From assembly GCA_020466095.1 (NCBI GenBank), contig CM035808.1, positions 73,091,188-73,155,187 on the forward strand: a DNA stretch of 64,000 bases. Reading direction: 5' to 3'. Shown in pieces: positions 32,919 to 44,880 of the stretch. The notes below the pieces were generated by a model, which had not been told where the DNA came from, did no database searches, and worked only from the letters and a program-made list of their open reading frames with translations. The stretch is from Chlorops oryzae. Its lineage: Eukaryota > Arthropoda > Insecta > Diptera > Chloropidae. Each line of letters begins with the position of its first letter. The first letter of the stretch is position 1. The translations under genes were made by a program, and so were the position numbers.

Positions 32919-35535
32919 ATGGCAGAAATGAATATGTTTATATTTTTTTCGGACGACTTAATTATTTTTTGCAATAATTTCGACAAAGTTCCTATTGAAG
33001 ATCACACGGAACACATAATTGACTCTAGACTCGACGATTTAACCCGAAGATGGGAAAAATTAGTAGGTGCGTTTGAAACCCTCATGTTCTTAGACGAAAA
33101 TGAAAAAGATATTAAAGAGCACAAAAGTTTAGCTCGCGAAAAATTTGATCGGTGTACTCAGACTTATCATAACTTTAGAGCAAAAATGCTGGAAATTCTT
33201 GAAACCCTAAAACCAAAAGTCCATTCCACATCACCAACCCTAAGACACAATATGTCTGAAATGCCTGAAATCAGAAACGAATATAGTTCACCAATTAACA
33301 TTTTATCAGTTCCCCCTTGCGACACACAAATATTTAAAGGAAATAATGAAGATTGGCCTGCCTTTAGAGACATTTTCACAGCAGTATATATTAAAAATCC
33401 GCGATTATCTCCCGTCCAAAAATTATATTATTTGCGGCAAAAAACAAAAGAGAAGGCATCCGACATAATAAAACATTACCCTTTGTGTGATGAAAACTTT
33501 GAGATAGCTTGGGAAGCTCTGCGCATAAGGTTCGAAAACAAGCAATTGCTTATTGATAATCAGCTGAAAACACTTTTAAATTTAACTCCAATTCAAAAAG
33601 AAGACGCTGATCTAATTCAGAAAATTCAAGTCACCATAAGCGATTGTCTGGCAATCCTTAATGCTCAAAGCATTTCAACGGAAAACTGGGACCCAATTAT
33701 AATATTTTTATGCTGTTCGAAACTACCGGCTGAAACGCTTTCTTCTTGGGAACAGTCCGTTAAATTTTCAACCAATCAACCCTCTTGGAAAGAGTTAGAA
33801 AGATTTCTCATTGCTAGATACCAAGTTTTAGAAAAAATAAAGAATCTCAAATGTCCACAACCCACAAATCAATCTTCAGATAAACAAAACAACTCTAGAA
33901 ATCCTCATAACTCCAATAATCAAAATAAACCCTCTACAAAATCCTACGCGCTCCACGCAGACGGCTCAAAGCCAAAAGAGCCTACATGTAAAACATGTCA
34001 AAAAGACCACTCCATACGACACTGTCCCAAATTCATTAACTTATCTATTGCAGACAGACTCAAATACGTGGAAGCAAATAAAATATGTTCGAATTGTTTA
34101 GCAGTTTCGCACACGAGACCAAACTGTAAGAGCAATTTTACTTGCCTCTACTGTAAAAAGACTCACAACACAATGCTTCATTTTGATCGCCCCAAAGACA
34201 ATAATCAAGCAACTTCCAACCCAACGACTCAAAACTCAACATCTGCCTTTCATAACGAAATTCAGAATTCTGATTCCAATGTAGTGACCCCACCTTCAAT
34301 AATTTCTAAGGAAAATGTTAACACCCTATTCACGTCAGAAAACGATAATATCATTCTACCAACAGCCTTAGTAACAATTAGACACGAAGGAGAACACTTC
34401 ACTCTAAGAGCACTTATTGATCAAGGCTCACAGCGATCTTATCTAACAGAAAAGGTCCAAAAACGATTACAAATTCCAACTGAACCTTTCAAAGCCTCCG
34501 TCTCAGTCATGGGAGGAAAGACCGTCACAAAAGCAACAAAAGCATGCACAATTACGCTTATTTCTAAAATTCAAAAATTCGAGACTCAAGTGAAGACAAT
34601 AATACTCCCCAAACTCACAAATTTATTGCCTTCGTACCCTATAGTAAAACCTAATTTACTTCTTTTGAAAAATTTAGAACTTGCAGACCCTAATTTCAAC
34701 AAGCCGGCTCAAATTGACATGCTAATCGGTAGTGACGTCATACCAAAAATTCTTCTAGATAGTTTAGTTAAAGACGAAGATGGAAATCTTTTAGCCCAAA
34801 AATCTGTATTCGGCTGGGTAATCAGTGGAATGATGAAAAAACAAACTTCATGCTTCAGTACATTTATCGATGAATCCGAATCAAATGAACTCAATACACA
34901 AATAAAACGATTCTGGGAAATAGAAGACATTTTCATACCACAACCCCTAACTGAAGAGGAAATTTTTTGCGAAAATTTATACAAAGAAACGACTCGAAGA
35001 CGGGAAGATGGTCGCTATGTCGTTCGACTACCATTTAAACAAGACTTTCCGGATAAACGATGTTTGGGACCCTCTCGCTTCATTGCATTGAAACAATTCG
35101 AACGAAATGAAAAATCCCTCCAAAAAAATGAAGATCTCAACACAAGGTATCATGAAGTATTAAATGAATATATTTCTTTAGGCCATATGAAAGCATGCAG
35201 TGAACCCGAAAGATGCTTAGATGGAAAATGCGACTCCTTTTATCTACCACATCATGCGGTAATTAAACCCAGTAGTACTTCGACCAAAGTACGAATAGTA
35301 TTCAATGCCTCTAGAAAAACCCGAAATGGCACTTCATTAAATGATGTTTTGCACGTCGGTCCAACTCTTCAAAACGACCTTATGAATGTGTTGATCAAAT
35401 GGCGAAAACACAAATTTGTGTTTAATGGCGACATTGAGAAAATGTATCGCCAGATTTTAGTAGACGAAAAAGATATAAAATTTCAAAAAATATTATTTCG
35501 AATTAATAACGATTATCCTATTTCCGACTTCTGCT

Positions 35536-37260
35536 GTTAATGTTAAAATGTTAAAAAATTTACCTTTCGTAGCAGTAGTATTTTTAACTGTGCTTTTTAA
35601 TTCTATTATAAAGCATGGTTATTTTCCAAAAGATTGGAAACGGTCGGTTATTAAAATGGTGCTTAAACCCGGTAAAGATCCTACGCAAACTTCCTCTTAC
35701 AGACCCATAAGTCTCCTTCCTTGCCTTTCAAAGTTATTCGAAAAACTTTTGATATCCAAATTGACTCCATTTCTTCAGGAACAACATATTATTCCTTCCC
35801 ATCAATTTGGATTCAGAAAAAAACACGGTACTATTGAGCAAGTAAATCGTATTACCAACGAAATAAGAATCGCATTTGAACATCGCGAGTACTGCTCAGC
35901 AGTTTTTCTGGACGTGCAACAAGCGTTCGACAAAGTTTGGCACGACGGTTTGCTGCATAAAATCAGAAACTTACTTCCTTTAAATTTTCACGCGACCTTT
36001 GAGTCATACTTAAAACATAGAACGTTTCAAGTAAAACACAACTCGTTTACAACAAAATGTTATGAAATTCATGCAGGGGTTCCTCAAGGAAGTGTTGTTG
36101 GGCCTATTCTCTATCTTTTGTACACAGCGGATATTCCTAATAGCGATCGAGTATCAATTTCGACATTTGCTGACGACACAGCGATACTAAGCCGCCACAA
36201 GGATATTTGTGTTGCAACTTCTAAGCTCCAAAATCATCTCCGCGAAATCCATGACTGGCTTACTAAATGGCGAATCCAAATAAACGAACTCAAATGCCGA
36301 CATATCACTTTCACGCTAAACAGGAAAGCTTCGCCGGACATTTTCCTTAATAACACGCGCATCCCTCAATGTGAAGAAGTTACTTACCTCGGAATTCACT
36401 TAGATAAAAGATTGACATGGCGTAAGCACATCGAGGCTAAGAGAACCCAAATGAAGCTGCAAGCAAGCAGGTTACACTGGCTCATAAATAATCGCTCTGA
36501 TCTAAAACTAGATTATAAAGTCCTTCTGTACAAGCAAGTTATTAAACCAATATGGACTTATGGTTTGCAATTGTATGGACATGCAAGCGCTTCGAATATA
36601 GACATTCTACAGAGAGCACAATCTAAAATCCTTAGGACAATTACAGGAGCCCCATGGTTTGTTACAAATGAAAGAATACATTGAGAGCTCAACGTAGAAA
36701 TGGTGAAAACGGAATTCGCCAAAATCAAAGAAAAATATTTTTGTAAACTGCGAGCGCACGTAAATCCACTAGCGCGTTCACTAACTAATTCATTACACTA
36801 TTCGAGGCTAAAAAGAAATGATCGACCAGCGCTTCCAAATACAACAGGTGCAATCCATGCACATTCAACAACACAGCTCTCCTAGCTGATTGCCTACGCG
36901 GTTTTCGGAGTGCAATCCATGCACTTCCAAAAACAACAGCTTTCCTAGCTATAAAGTCAAAAAATCTACATTCTCCCGGGTAATCCACTGCATAACCACC
37001 TTACTGAGCTTTATATTAAGCTCTCCAACACCGTTCTCAATTACATGTGCTCCTACACACACATCATAAAAGCCTAGCTCCAGCGAAAGGGCACGTAATT
37101 ATCTAAAAATTACATCCCATAAAGGATTCTTCAAATCTGAATATGCTCTGTGATATGTAATTGTTAACTTTAGGTGTAAGATTTTATAAATTATTGATAG
37201 ACTCCTATCCTAAAGGAGTGATCCAATAAATTAAATGAATTGTTTTAAAAAAAAAAAAAA
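35536..37260 (+). mobile_element. 5'-truncated jockey-like LINE nested in BEL
   Basis: A 1,725-bp insertion ending in a run of A (37247-37260) and flanked by ACTTCTGCT at 35527-35535 and 37261-37269. This gives a 9-bp target duplication, with one extra A of ambiguity. It contains RT and 3' UTR only, as expected from target-primed reverse transcription that stopped early. The 3' UTR has the same GTGCAATCCATGCAC repeats and terminal stem-loop as the copy at 1-1529. Confidence 0.96.
35548..36885 (+). pseudogene. jockey-like RT, one in-frame stop
   Basis: The reverse transcriptase frame starts with the SIIKHGYFPKDWKRSVI region, as the N-terminus and the endonuclease are missing. Motif A (FLDVQQAFDKVW) is intact, unlike in the copy at 1-1529. 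PQGSVVGPILY and FADDTAILSRH carry the remaining core motifs. A TGA at 36682-36684 interrupts the frame, which then continues to 36885. A full element would add a gag ORF and an APE-type endonuclease upstream. This copy is dead on arrival, but more complete across RT than the first. Confidence 0.92.
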
Positions 37261-38073
37261 ACTTCTGCTTGAACACGGTAACATTTGGAGTTAATTGTGC
37301 CCCTTTTCTCGCAATTAGAACCCTTAAACAGCTGGCCCTTGATTCTGAAGCTAAGTTTCCAGAAGCAACAAAAATATTACTCGAAGACACGTATGTCGAC
37401 GATATTTTGTCTGGCAGCAACGATTTAGAAACAGCGAATACGACCCTTAATCAACTGATCATCATTTTAAACTCAGCAGGATTTCCATTAAAAAAGATAA
37501 CTGCGAACCACACTTCCATCATAGAATCGGTTAAACCGCAAGATCGTTTATCTGAAGATTTTCTAAAATTTGAAGACACGAGCTCCACCAAAACTTTGGG
37601 CATTCAATGGAACGCGTCGAGCGATTCATTTTCATACACGCTCAAACCAGTGACGACATCGCCGTCAGCCACCAAACGCCAAATCGTATCCATAAGCGCA
37701 AGCCTATTTGACCCAGCTGGTTGGCTAGCGCCAATAACGGTGCAAGCCAAGATGCTTATACAACAGCTATGGCTCGAAGGAGATGACTGGGACACTAGCG
37801 TTAAACCATTATCACAGCTTAAATGGAATAATTTTTTGTCGAACTTACCGGGTATAAAAAATATCAGCATACCACGATGGATTAATTTTCAGCCGCATAA
37901 TTGCACCGAACTACACGGATTTTGCGACGCCTCCGAAAAAGCCTACTGTGCAGTAATTTATATTCGTACTTACACACCTCATAGTGAAATAAATTCGAAT
38001 TTATTAGTGGCCAAAACGAAAGTAGCACCCCTTCATACCCTAAGTCTACCTAGATTGGAACTTTGCGCTGCAA

Positions 38074-40014
38074 ATGTCGAAATTAGTAAAATCTATAATG
38101 GAAAAAATAAACATTCCATTTAACAAAACATATCTTTGGTCAGATTCACTGATAGTGCTTGCATGGCTGCAAAAACCCCCTCATCACTGGAAAACATTCG
38201 TGGCAAATCGAATTTCGCACATAATATCGAACGTTGCAAATGCAACATGGAAACACACACCAACAACTCAAAATCCAGCGGATCTTGGAACCCGAGGACA
38301 GACACCGAGTGAACTGAGCTCAAACCTTTTGTGGTGGGAGGGACCGCACTGGCTGAAGGAAGACGAAAAGTGTTGGCCCAACAAATCAACTTCTTCTACG
38401 ATCGAACCACCCGAAAAACGAAGAATCGAAACGTTACATTGTACGGTGTCCGACGAGCACATACTTAATCGGTTTTCATCATATCCTCGCGCGTTGCGAG
38501 TAATTGCTTATGCGATAAGATTCATCACGCGATGCAGAACACCCACTACCCATAAAAGGCTAAAGAAGCAGCTCGACCCGACTCTGATCGACCCAATATC
38601 GCACAACGAAATTGTGAATTCCAAACTCCATCTATTTCGAGGCACTCAACGCCACTATTATCCAGATGAATACAATTCGCTTTTAAATAAAAAACCCATT
38701 TCCCACAAAAGTTCACTTCTCCCTCTTAACCCCTTCTTAGATTCTCATCAAGTTTTACGAGTAAACGGTCGATTGGCATACGCCTCTCTTAGCTACAATG
38801 AGCGACATCCGATCATAATTCCACATCAATCTTATTTGTCTTTGTTAATCATTGAATTTACTCATAAAATTCTTCTTCACGCAGAGCACCTTCTCATGCT
38901 TCGGATGATTCGACAGGAATTCTACATCTCGCACTTGAAGAACAAGGTGAGGAAATGCATTCGTCAATGCAAAATTTGCGTGTTGTACAAGCACCGGACC
39001 CGAACCCAAATCATGGCAGCGCTCCCGAGAGATCGAGTCGAATTCTCGCCGCCATTCACCGTGACTGGAGTCGATTTCGCTGGACCATTTACTTTGAAAA
39101 CCTCTACAACTCGAAACGCTCCATACATAAAAGGCTACGTCTGTGTGTTCGTATGCTTTGCAGTGAAGGCCATCCATTTGGAAGCTTGTTCGGATTTATC
39201 AACGGAAGCCTTCTGTGCAGCCTTTGCCCGATTTGTGGCACGACGAGGCCTACCTGCTAAAGTGTTTTCCGACAATGGACGAAATTTCGTCGGAGCGAAC
39301 AATATTTTGTTAAGAGATTTCCAAGCCTTCATGCGCTTGGCATCGACATCTGTTCGGGTGAATTACCCGACAGCTGCCTTAGAGTGGCATTTCATCCCAC
39401 CCAGCGCTCCACATATGGGTGGAATGTGGGAATCGGCAGTCAAAAGCTTTAAGCTACATTTTCAGAAGACCGTCGGACTGCATAAATTCAATTTCGAAGA
39501 ATTCACGACCCTACTGGCGCGGATTGAAGCAGTGTTAAACTCCAGACCACTTTCCCCACAGAGCCAAGACCCAACTGATTTGCTGCCTCTTACCCCCGGG
39601 CATTTCCTACGTGGAACGCCCTTGATGGCCTTACCCGAACCTCCAAAAGAAAATCTTTCTCTCACAAATCGATGGGAAAAACTTAAGGCACTCCATCATC
39701 AATTTGCTCGCCGATGGAAAACAGAATATCTATGTGAGTTACACAAAAGGCAACGTTGGCGCACTGTACAGCCTGATCTCAAGGTGAATGATTTCGTCGT
39801 CATCATCGAGGATTATTTGCCACCCTGCGAATGGCGGCTCGGTAGAGTAGTGCACGTTCATCTCAGCAAGGACGGAAAAATTCGTGCAGTGGATCTACGA
39901 ACTAGTACCGGCATCCTTTCTAGACCCATTGTGAAGCTAGTTGTCTTGCCTTCTGACCCTCACCCATCCTCCTCTGATCCCCCATTTAATGATCAGTCCG
40001 CTCTGAATAACTAA
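38074..40014 (+). CDS. BEL pol, RNase H end and integrase
   Basis: Open for 646 codons. It starts within the RNase H/connection region ([14 protein letters not shown], with the third acidic site) and continues through the integrase. The HHCC finger is visible as HAEHLL and CIRQCKIC. The catalytic triad falls at Asp codon 39073 (GVDFAGPF), Asp 39271 (FSDNGRNF) and Glu 39430 (GGMWESAV), residues 334, 400 and 453 of this ORF. A C-terminal domain typical of BEL follows, with [10 protein letters not shown]. The ORF ends at 40014, about 95 bp before the 3' ORF. This part is intact, but depends on an upstream frame that is shifted and interrupted. Confidence 0.93.
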   Translation: MSKLVKSIMEKINIPFNKTYLWSDSLIVLAWLQKPPHHWKTFVANRISHIISNVANATWKHTPTTQNPADLGTRGQTPSELSSNLLWWEGPHWLKEDEKCWPNKSTSSTIEPPEKRRIETLHCTVSDEHILNRFSSYPRALRVIAYAIRFITRCRTPTTHKRLKKQLDPTLIDPISHNEIVNSKLHLFRGTQRHYYPDEYNSLLNKKPISHKSSLLPLNPFLDSHQVLRVNGRLAYASLSYNERHPIIIPHQSYLSLLIIEFTHKILLHAEHLLMLRMIRQEFYISHLKNKVRKCIRQCKICVLYKHRTRTQIMAALPRDRVEFSPPFTVTGVDFAGPFTLKTSTTRNAPYIKGYVCVFVCFAVKAIHLEACSDLSTEAFCAAFARFVARRGLPAKVFSDNGRNFVGANNILLRDFQAFMRLASTSVRVNYPTAALEWHFIPPSAPHMGGMWESAVKSFKLHFQKTVGLHKFNFEEFTTLLARIEAVLNSRPLSPQSQDPTDLLPLTPGHFLRGTPLMALPEPPKENLSLTNRWEKLKALHHQFARRWKTEYLCELHKRQRWRTVQPDLKVNDFVVIIEDYLPPCEWRLGRVVHVHLSKDGKIRAVDLRTSTGILSRPIVKLVVLPSDPHPSSSDPPFNDQSALNN

Positions 40015-40107
40015 CCCTTTCCCTATAACACCCTTAGCCAACTCAATTCACTGCAATATACTTAATTATTTGTTTGTTTCGGTTCTTTTCTTCTTTTTTC
40101 GTATATT

Positions 40108-40665
40108 TTCAGCCTTCACCGTTGCCCACTATGCAGCCAGATACACGGCCTGCGATCCTGCAATCGCTTCCGCTCCATGGGAGTTGAAGCCCGGTGGCAG
40201 TGCGTGAATAAGCTTGGCTATTGCTCAAATTGCCTAGCCTGTTCCCATGCGGTTCAAAGGTGCACATCGTACGATTTGTGTCATTTGTGTGAGGCTAAGC
40301 ACCATACACTGCTTCACACTGATCGCTCTACTACTTTCCTCATCCGATCGGCGCGTTCCAAAGCCAGTCTAACCGAAAACTCCGGCCGTCGCTGTAATCG
40401 AGTGTCGACCGCGTCACCTGCTCCCAGCGACAATGATCCTGACTTCAGGCCACGACCAGTTCTTATTTCCGGGTCAATCCTTTCGAGCAACAGTAGCAGT
40501 TCTACCACGCGACGGAATATCTCCACTGGGCGTTCCGAAGCGAGCAGTCATAGCAGTCACACGATTCGGACTCCTGACCGCTCGATCGACGACCATATTC
40601 CCCCAGCATCATTACTGGAACGAGCGCTTGATCTTTTGCATCGATTGCAGGCGACACTGCTCTGA
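40108..40665 (+). CDS. BEL third ORF: gag-like three zinc knuckles, Ser/Arg tail
   Basis: Lies wholly between pol and the polypurine tract. The frame opens upstream of the first ATG (40177), straight after TTTTCAG (40104-40110... acceptor-like) at the end of a T-rich stretch, so a spliced start is plausible. It shows CPLCSQIHGLRSC, then CSNCLACSHAVQRC, then CHLCEAKHHTLLH: the same series, spacing and ending as this element's own gag nucleocapsid region at about 33987-34178, yet clearly diverged. The remaining 110 residues are Ser-, Arg- and Thr-rich. No signal peptide or membrane helix, so it is not env. Role unknown; a separate nucleic-acid-binding protein or a captured gag end are both possible. 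Confidence 0.75.
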   Translation, partial: FSLHRCPLCSQIHGLRSCNRFRSMGVEARWQCVNKLGYCSNCLACSHAVQRCTSYDLCHLCEAKHHTLLHTDRSTTFLIRSARSKASLTENSGRRCNRVSTASPAPSDNDPDFRPRPVLISGSILSSNSSSSTTRRNISTGRSEASSHSSHTIRTPDRSIDDHIPPASLLERALDLLHRLQATLL

Positions 40666-40676
40666 ATTGTGCTCCT

Positions 40677-40691
40677 GCAAGGCGGGGAGGA
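40677..40691 (+). other. BEL polypurine tract
   Basis: GCAAGGCGGGGAGGA directly before the 3' LTR start. Confidence 0.8.
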
Positions 40692-41263
40692 TGGCTACGC
40701 CAGTGTGCCTTCAACGTATTTTTTCTTTAATTTCATTTATTAATTCAGCCTAAGTTGTTGAAAAGAAAATGTATCCTCATGTAAACATTGTTTCCCTTTG
40801 TATGCCCGTGTGAATAGGGCATTTAGTTATTCTTAAGTTTACCCGTGTGAAGAGGGTTTTTAGTTTTTAAGTTGATCTCCTGCAGCGGAGTGGTGTCTCT
40901 CTAGCTTTCGTGACTTCTAGTCGAACATTTTTCTCGCGGATCGCCGTTCAAATAAAATAGTTGATTCTTATTATAAGAAAACGTAAAGAACTTAGTGACT
41001 TGAAAACAAAAAAAAACCCATTGAAATTGTAATAGAAAAACACAAAAGAAAAGGAAAAAGATTCACGATAAAAGACCGTTAATTGAATTTGTATTTAACT
41101 GTAAGAACCTATTGGAATAAAAGTGAGTTCGAATACAAACAAAATTCCGTGATATTGCATTGTTCCGGATAAGTCCAAGGAAGTCTTCTACTTTGTAAAT
41201 ACTGGATTCAATTTTTTCGTAAAGAGTCTGTTCATCTTCTTCTAAACACGACCAACGTGTCTA
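40692..41263 (+). repeat. BEL 3' LTR
   Basis: Partner of the LTR at 31694-32267, followed by the second CGGAT target copy (41264-41268). Confidence 0.95.
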
Positions 41264-43110
41264 CGGATAAAGCGATGTCGTCTGCATACGCAATAACATT
41301 GCATCCGATGGCATCGATCTCAGTGAGCAGGGAATTAACAACCAGATTCCAGAGATGGGGAGAGAGGACACCACCTTGGGGTGTTCCTCTTACCATTTTT
41401 CTGCTGAGTTGTTCATTACCAAGTGACGAGGTAATCCTCCTGTCCGTAAGTAGGCTAAGTTGATGATGCTGCTGTCGACTCCCAAATGGGACAGAGCTAA
41501 CGTCACAGCTTGTGGGCAGATGTTATTGAAGGCTCCTTCTATATATAGAAACGCCGTGAGAGTGTACTCCTTATAGGAGAGAGACTTTTCAATCTGTTGT
41601 ATCAGTTTGTGCAGTGCTGTCTCTACCGACTTGCCTTTGTTGTAGGCATGCTGAGAGGCAGATAGTCCATTGATATCGATTGTATCGCTTATGAAGAAGC
41701 CTATGATTCTTTCGAAGGTTTTCAGGAGAAAGGATGATAGGCTTATAGGACGGAAGTCCTTTGGTTTTATGTGGCTTGCTTTGCCCGCCTTGGGGATAAA
41801 GATTACCCGGTACTCCCGCTTCTTGACTGGAATATAGGAGAATCTCAAGCAAGCATTAGAATTCTCTGTAAGCCATGGAATTGCCCACGCTGACGAGCGT
41901 TGCAGGGCACCGGGGACCATACCGTTTGGGCCAGGAGATTTGAATGGGGCGAAGAATTTAATAGCCCAATTTATTTGATTATGTCTTATCCTCCGTGGGG
42001 AGTGATAAGAGGGTGTGGAGATGAGAGGAGGTCCTCTATGGGAACCTGAGTAGCTTCCTGGGAAGTGAGTGTCGAGGAGAACTTCCAGTGTTTCCGCAGG
42101 GGTATCGGTCCAATATCCGTTATCCTTTTGAACGCATCCTCGGTACCTCGGTGAGGAGCTGAGGAATTTGCGAAGCCGATGCGTTTCAGAGATTCGTTCT
42201 ATGTTATCACACAAAGCTCTCCATGACGCTCGTTTCGCTTTTCTTACAGCATATTTGAAGTTACGGAGGCTCTCCTTGTAGGGTTAATTTCGCTTCGTTG
42301 AAGTGTTTTCTACAGTTCTTCCTTAGGGTCGCAATATCTGCATTCCACCAAGGAGGTTTAGGCTTACCCCGAAATTTCGTTGGGTTATTTGCAAATCTTT
42401 CTGCGGCCGAAGAGGCCGACGTTAAGGTACTAACCGCACTATCTTAGCTTCTAATGCTCTGGATAGGTGCAGAAGCCATTTCCATTTTTATTTCTAGGAA
42501 GGAATTAAACTTCTCCCAGTCCATGTTCCTCCTATCCTCGTACCTTGTAGTAGCTTTCAAGTCTAAGCCTGCAACTACAAAGGTGATGTATCTATGGTCC
42601 GACAGCGAGCAGTCCGAGGACACTTTCCACTGTAGGACCATACACGACGACCTCTCACTAATGTGAGGTCTATGACCTCCCTACGATTTGAGGTCATAAA
42701 GGTAGGCTCTTCACCTACGTTCGCTATGGTTAGCTTGTTACATAATATATAAAAGTGACTCACCCCTCTCGTTAGTATGCGTGCTACCCCACACCTGGTG
42801 ATGTGAGTTGGCGTCCGTTCCTATGATTATAGGGATGTGCTTTTGGTTGGTCTCTGACGTCAAAGCCCTTTGAAGGTTGTTAGGTGGGTTAGGCCCCTGA
42901 TCATGCGCCATGTAACATGACGCAATCCATACTGGCAGGCGCTTTATTCCGACCGCTATGCTTGCGTTGTCGTTATCGCAGAACTTGTTGAGTACAATGA
43001 AATTAATGATATTCTTAACAGGGATACATGCCCGTGCCTTACCTGCACCAGGTGATATCAGGGTGTACCCTAAACATACAAACATATATATACACATTTA
43101 AAATTGTGAA
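41264..43110 (-). pseudogene. LOA-like LINE, 5' part: endonuclease and RT
   Basis: Minus strand. From 43097 an APE-type endonuclease is legible: GTDANSHHQVWGS, then EVIDLTLV, then the SDHRYI box near 42590. RT follows (42214-41390) with FKSPGPNGMVPGALQ, DFRPISLSSFLLKTFERII and SASQHAY. In motif A the catalytic Asp is replaced by Tyr (FLYIEGAFNN, codon 41543-41545). The YADD box lies at the BEL junction, just right of 41264, and the remainder continues at 31693. Stops and shifts also break the frames. The ETALH/IEGAFNN style fits LOA or related I/R1-group LINEs. The N-terminus and any first ORF are missing. Confidence 0.85.
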
Positions 43111-43150
43111 ACCTTAGAATGATCATACAAATATAAAATCATTCTTTTAA

Positions 43151-43619
43151 AGGAAGGGAGGTGTGGTGAACGAATGACATATCAAAGCATAAGTAACAAA
43201 CGCACTGAAGTCGCCGAACCTCACGCGGCGCGACAGCAAAATACACAAATGTACCCAGAATGCCGAAGCTCACGCGGCGTATCATATTTCCAACTTGGTT
43301 CAATGCGCTTCGCTCAAGTCTTATGATCGCGATAAGCACAGTGCAATTTAAAGTCACTGAAACCCAAAAGTGCAAAGTAATGGGAATGCACTTGTTGATT
43401 CAATAAAATACACAATACTTCGATGCGTTTGGTGTGGTTAGATTCATTGACCACTTTTGCATGAAAATCGATAAGTTCATTTATGGCCGAATTTCCCTTG
43501 CTTTGAATATTGCAGACGTAAGTTATTTTGTTTAAGAAACCTTTATTTTAGCATTTTTGTAAACATAAAAAAAAAATATAAAAACGAAACATTTTGAATA
43601 AAGAATTCAGAACTTACCA
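43151..43619 (+). repeat. possible LTR after a polypurine tract
   Basis: AGGAAGGGAGG (43151-43161) is followed by TGTGGTGAACGAATGAC and, at about 43619, a possible CA end. AATAAAATACAC (43403) and AATAAAGAATTC (43598) may be polyadenylation signals. No second copy and no target duplication were found, so ends are tentative. Confidence 0.4.
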
Positions 43620-43629
43620 CTCAACCTGT

Positions 43630-44880
43630 TTTGACTTTAAATTGCATCGGTGGTGCCACAGTTTTTAACGAACCCAGCTTGGTTTATCTTTAACCTGACT
43701 ATTTCGCGAATTCCTTTATCTAGTACCCTTTCAAACACTTTAAGTGTGTGGGATAAGAGCCGAGTCGGCCTATAATCTGAACAATCTGCTGGGCTACCTT
43801 TCTTTTTCCATATGGGTACGGTTGTGCTCATTAGCCAGTCTGAGGGAACTCCCTTTTCCGTTACTATTCGGTTAAATAATTCCAGTAACGAAGAGTTGAA
43901 GTCACTTGATTTCCAAATCTCAGCTGGTACATCATCTATACCAGAAGCCTTGCCAGTTTTCATTTAACTTATTGCCTCATTAACTTTGTCCAAAGTGATT
44001 CTTTGAATGGGACCAGATATCGCTTCTATAGTTGGTATAGGTGGGTGTGGGAATTCTTCTGTGGATATTTTTTCAAATCGGTTTCGCCAGCGTTCACGAA
44101 AATACTTGCGATCTAAAATTAGATGGCCATTTTCATCGTTGACTCCGTAAAACTTTGCAATGTCCTCAGTGGATTGTTGACGAGATTTAGCAAGACGATA
44201 GATAAATTTTTCCCCATCACGAGTACTAAGGCGATCATAGAGCTCTTCAAATTGTGCAGCTCTAGTGCATACCACTGTATTTTACATGCCTTTCTTGCAC
44301 CGACGTACTTTTGCCAGTTTTCGGTGGTTATATTCCGTATAAACAGATGAAAGAGTTTCTCCTTTTCATCGAATTTTGATCGGACTTCATCAGTCCAAAG
44401 CCGGGTCTCCTTATCTATCTGTTTGCTGCCTGGTTTTGTTTTTCCCAATACTGTACGTTCAACGTTTTGGATGTGTTAAATACCTATATTCCAAGATTCC
44501 TCAACAGATGTGATGGGAGGTAGAGAAATCTTTGATCTAATTTTATCTTGCCATTCTCCAAATTTCCACCATTTGATTCTCTCAGGCCCATTGCCAAGAT
44601 GTTTGTTTTTTCTTGGTGGATCAACACGAATGTCACATACAACAGGGCGGTGTTGTGAAGCAATAGTCTTAGATGCTACTGCTTTTATGTCAAGAAGCGT
44701 ACTTAGATTTCGACGGCGAATAAGCATGAAATCTATCTGAGACTTTGTGGTGCCACTGTAGTACGTTAAAATATGTGGTATTACAGTCGGCCTGTCACTT
44801 GGCTTGTCACTGTTCGTTAAGTTAGTGTTCATTATGTATTTAATTGGGTCCCAACTCGAAGCCGCTATCTCTGTTCGAGT
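43630..44880 (-). pseudogene. RTE-like LINE fragment (endonuclease end and RT start)
   Basis: Minus strand. 44832-44476 is the C-terminal half of an APE endonuclease, with SQIDFMLIRRRN and SQHRPVVCDI. A linker (44448-43964, frameshifted) leads to the RT start in frame with a TAA at 43964-43966: KASGIDDVPAEIWK, then VPIWKKKGSPADCSDYRP, LLSHTLKVFERVL and NQAGFVKNCGTTDAI. This series is typical of RTE-type LINEs. RT stops before motif A at about 43630, where LTR-like sequence begins. It is a fragment with no catalytic RT core. Confidence 0.85.

Larger units (their letters stand above)
32919..38085 (+). pseudogene. BEL gag-pol, first part, split by jockey insertion
   Basis: One frame runs from about 32919 (the ATG before AEMNMF; the frame is open further upstream with a GTG at 32835) to the insertion at 35535, and resumes at 37261. 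Gag has a DUF1759-type domain with FKGNNEDWPAFRDIF and LSPVQKLYYLR, then zinc knuckles CKTCQKDHSIRHC, CSNCLAVSHTRPNC and a CLYCKKTH half-knuckle. The protease has ALIDQGSQRSYL. RT begins before the insertion and its YVDD codons are at 37392-37403. RNase H has [11 protein letters not shown] one-base shift near 38073-38085 moves translation into the frame of the following ORF. The insertion and shift disable the polyprotein. Confidence 0.93.
31694..41263 (+). mobile_element. complete BEL/Pao LTR retrotransposon, split by jockey
   Basis: Two near-identical LTRs (574 and 572 bp) flank a tRNA-Tyr-type PBS, a gag-pol polyprotein, an extra 3' ORF and a polypurine tract. The 5-bp target duplication CGGAT is present at 31689-31693 and 41264-41268. 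It sits within the RT of a LOA-like LINE. A 5'-truncated jockey element (35536-37260) interrupts the polyprotein inside RT. LTR identity indicates a young insertion; the visible differences are mostly single-base indels. Confidence 0.96.
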
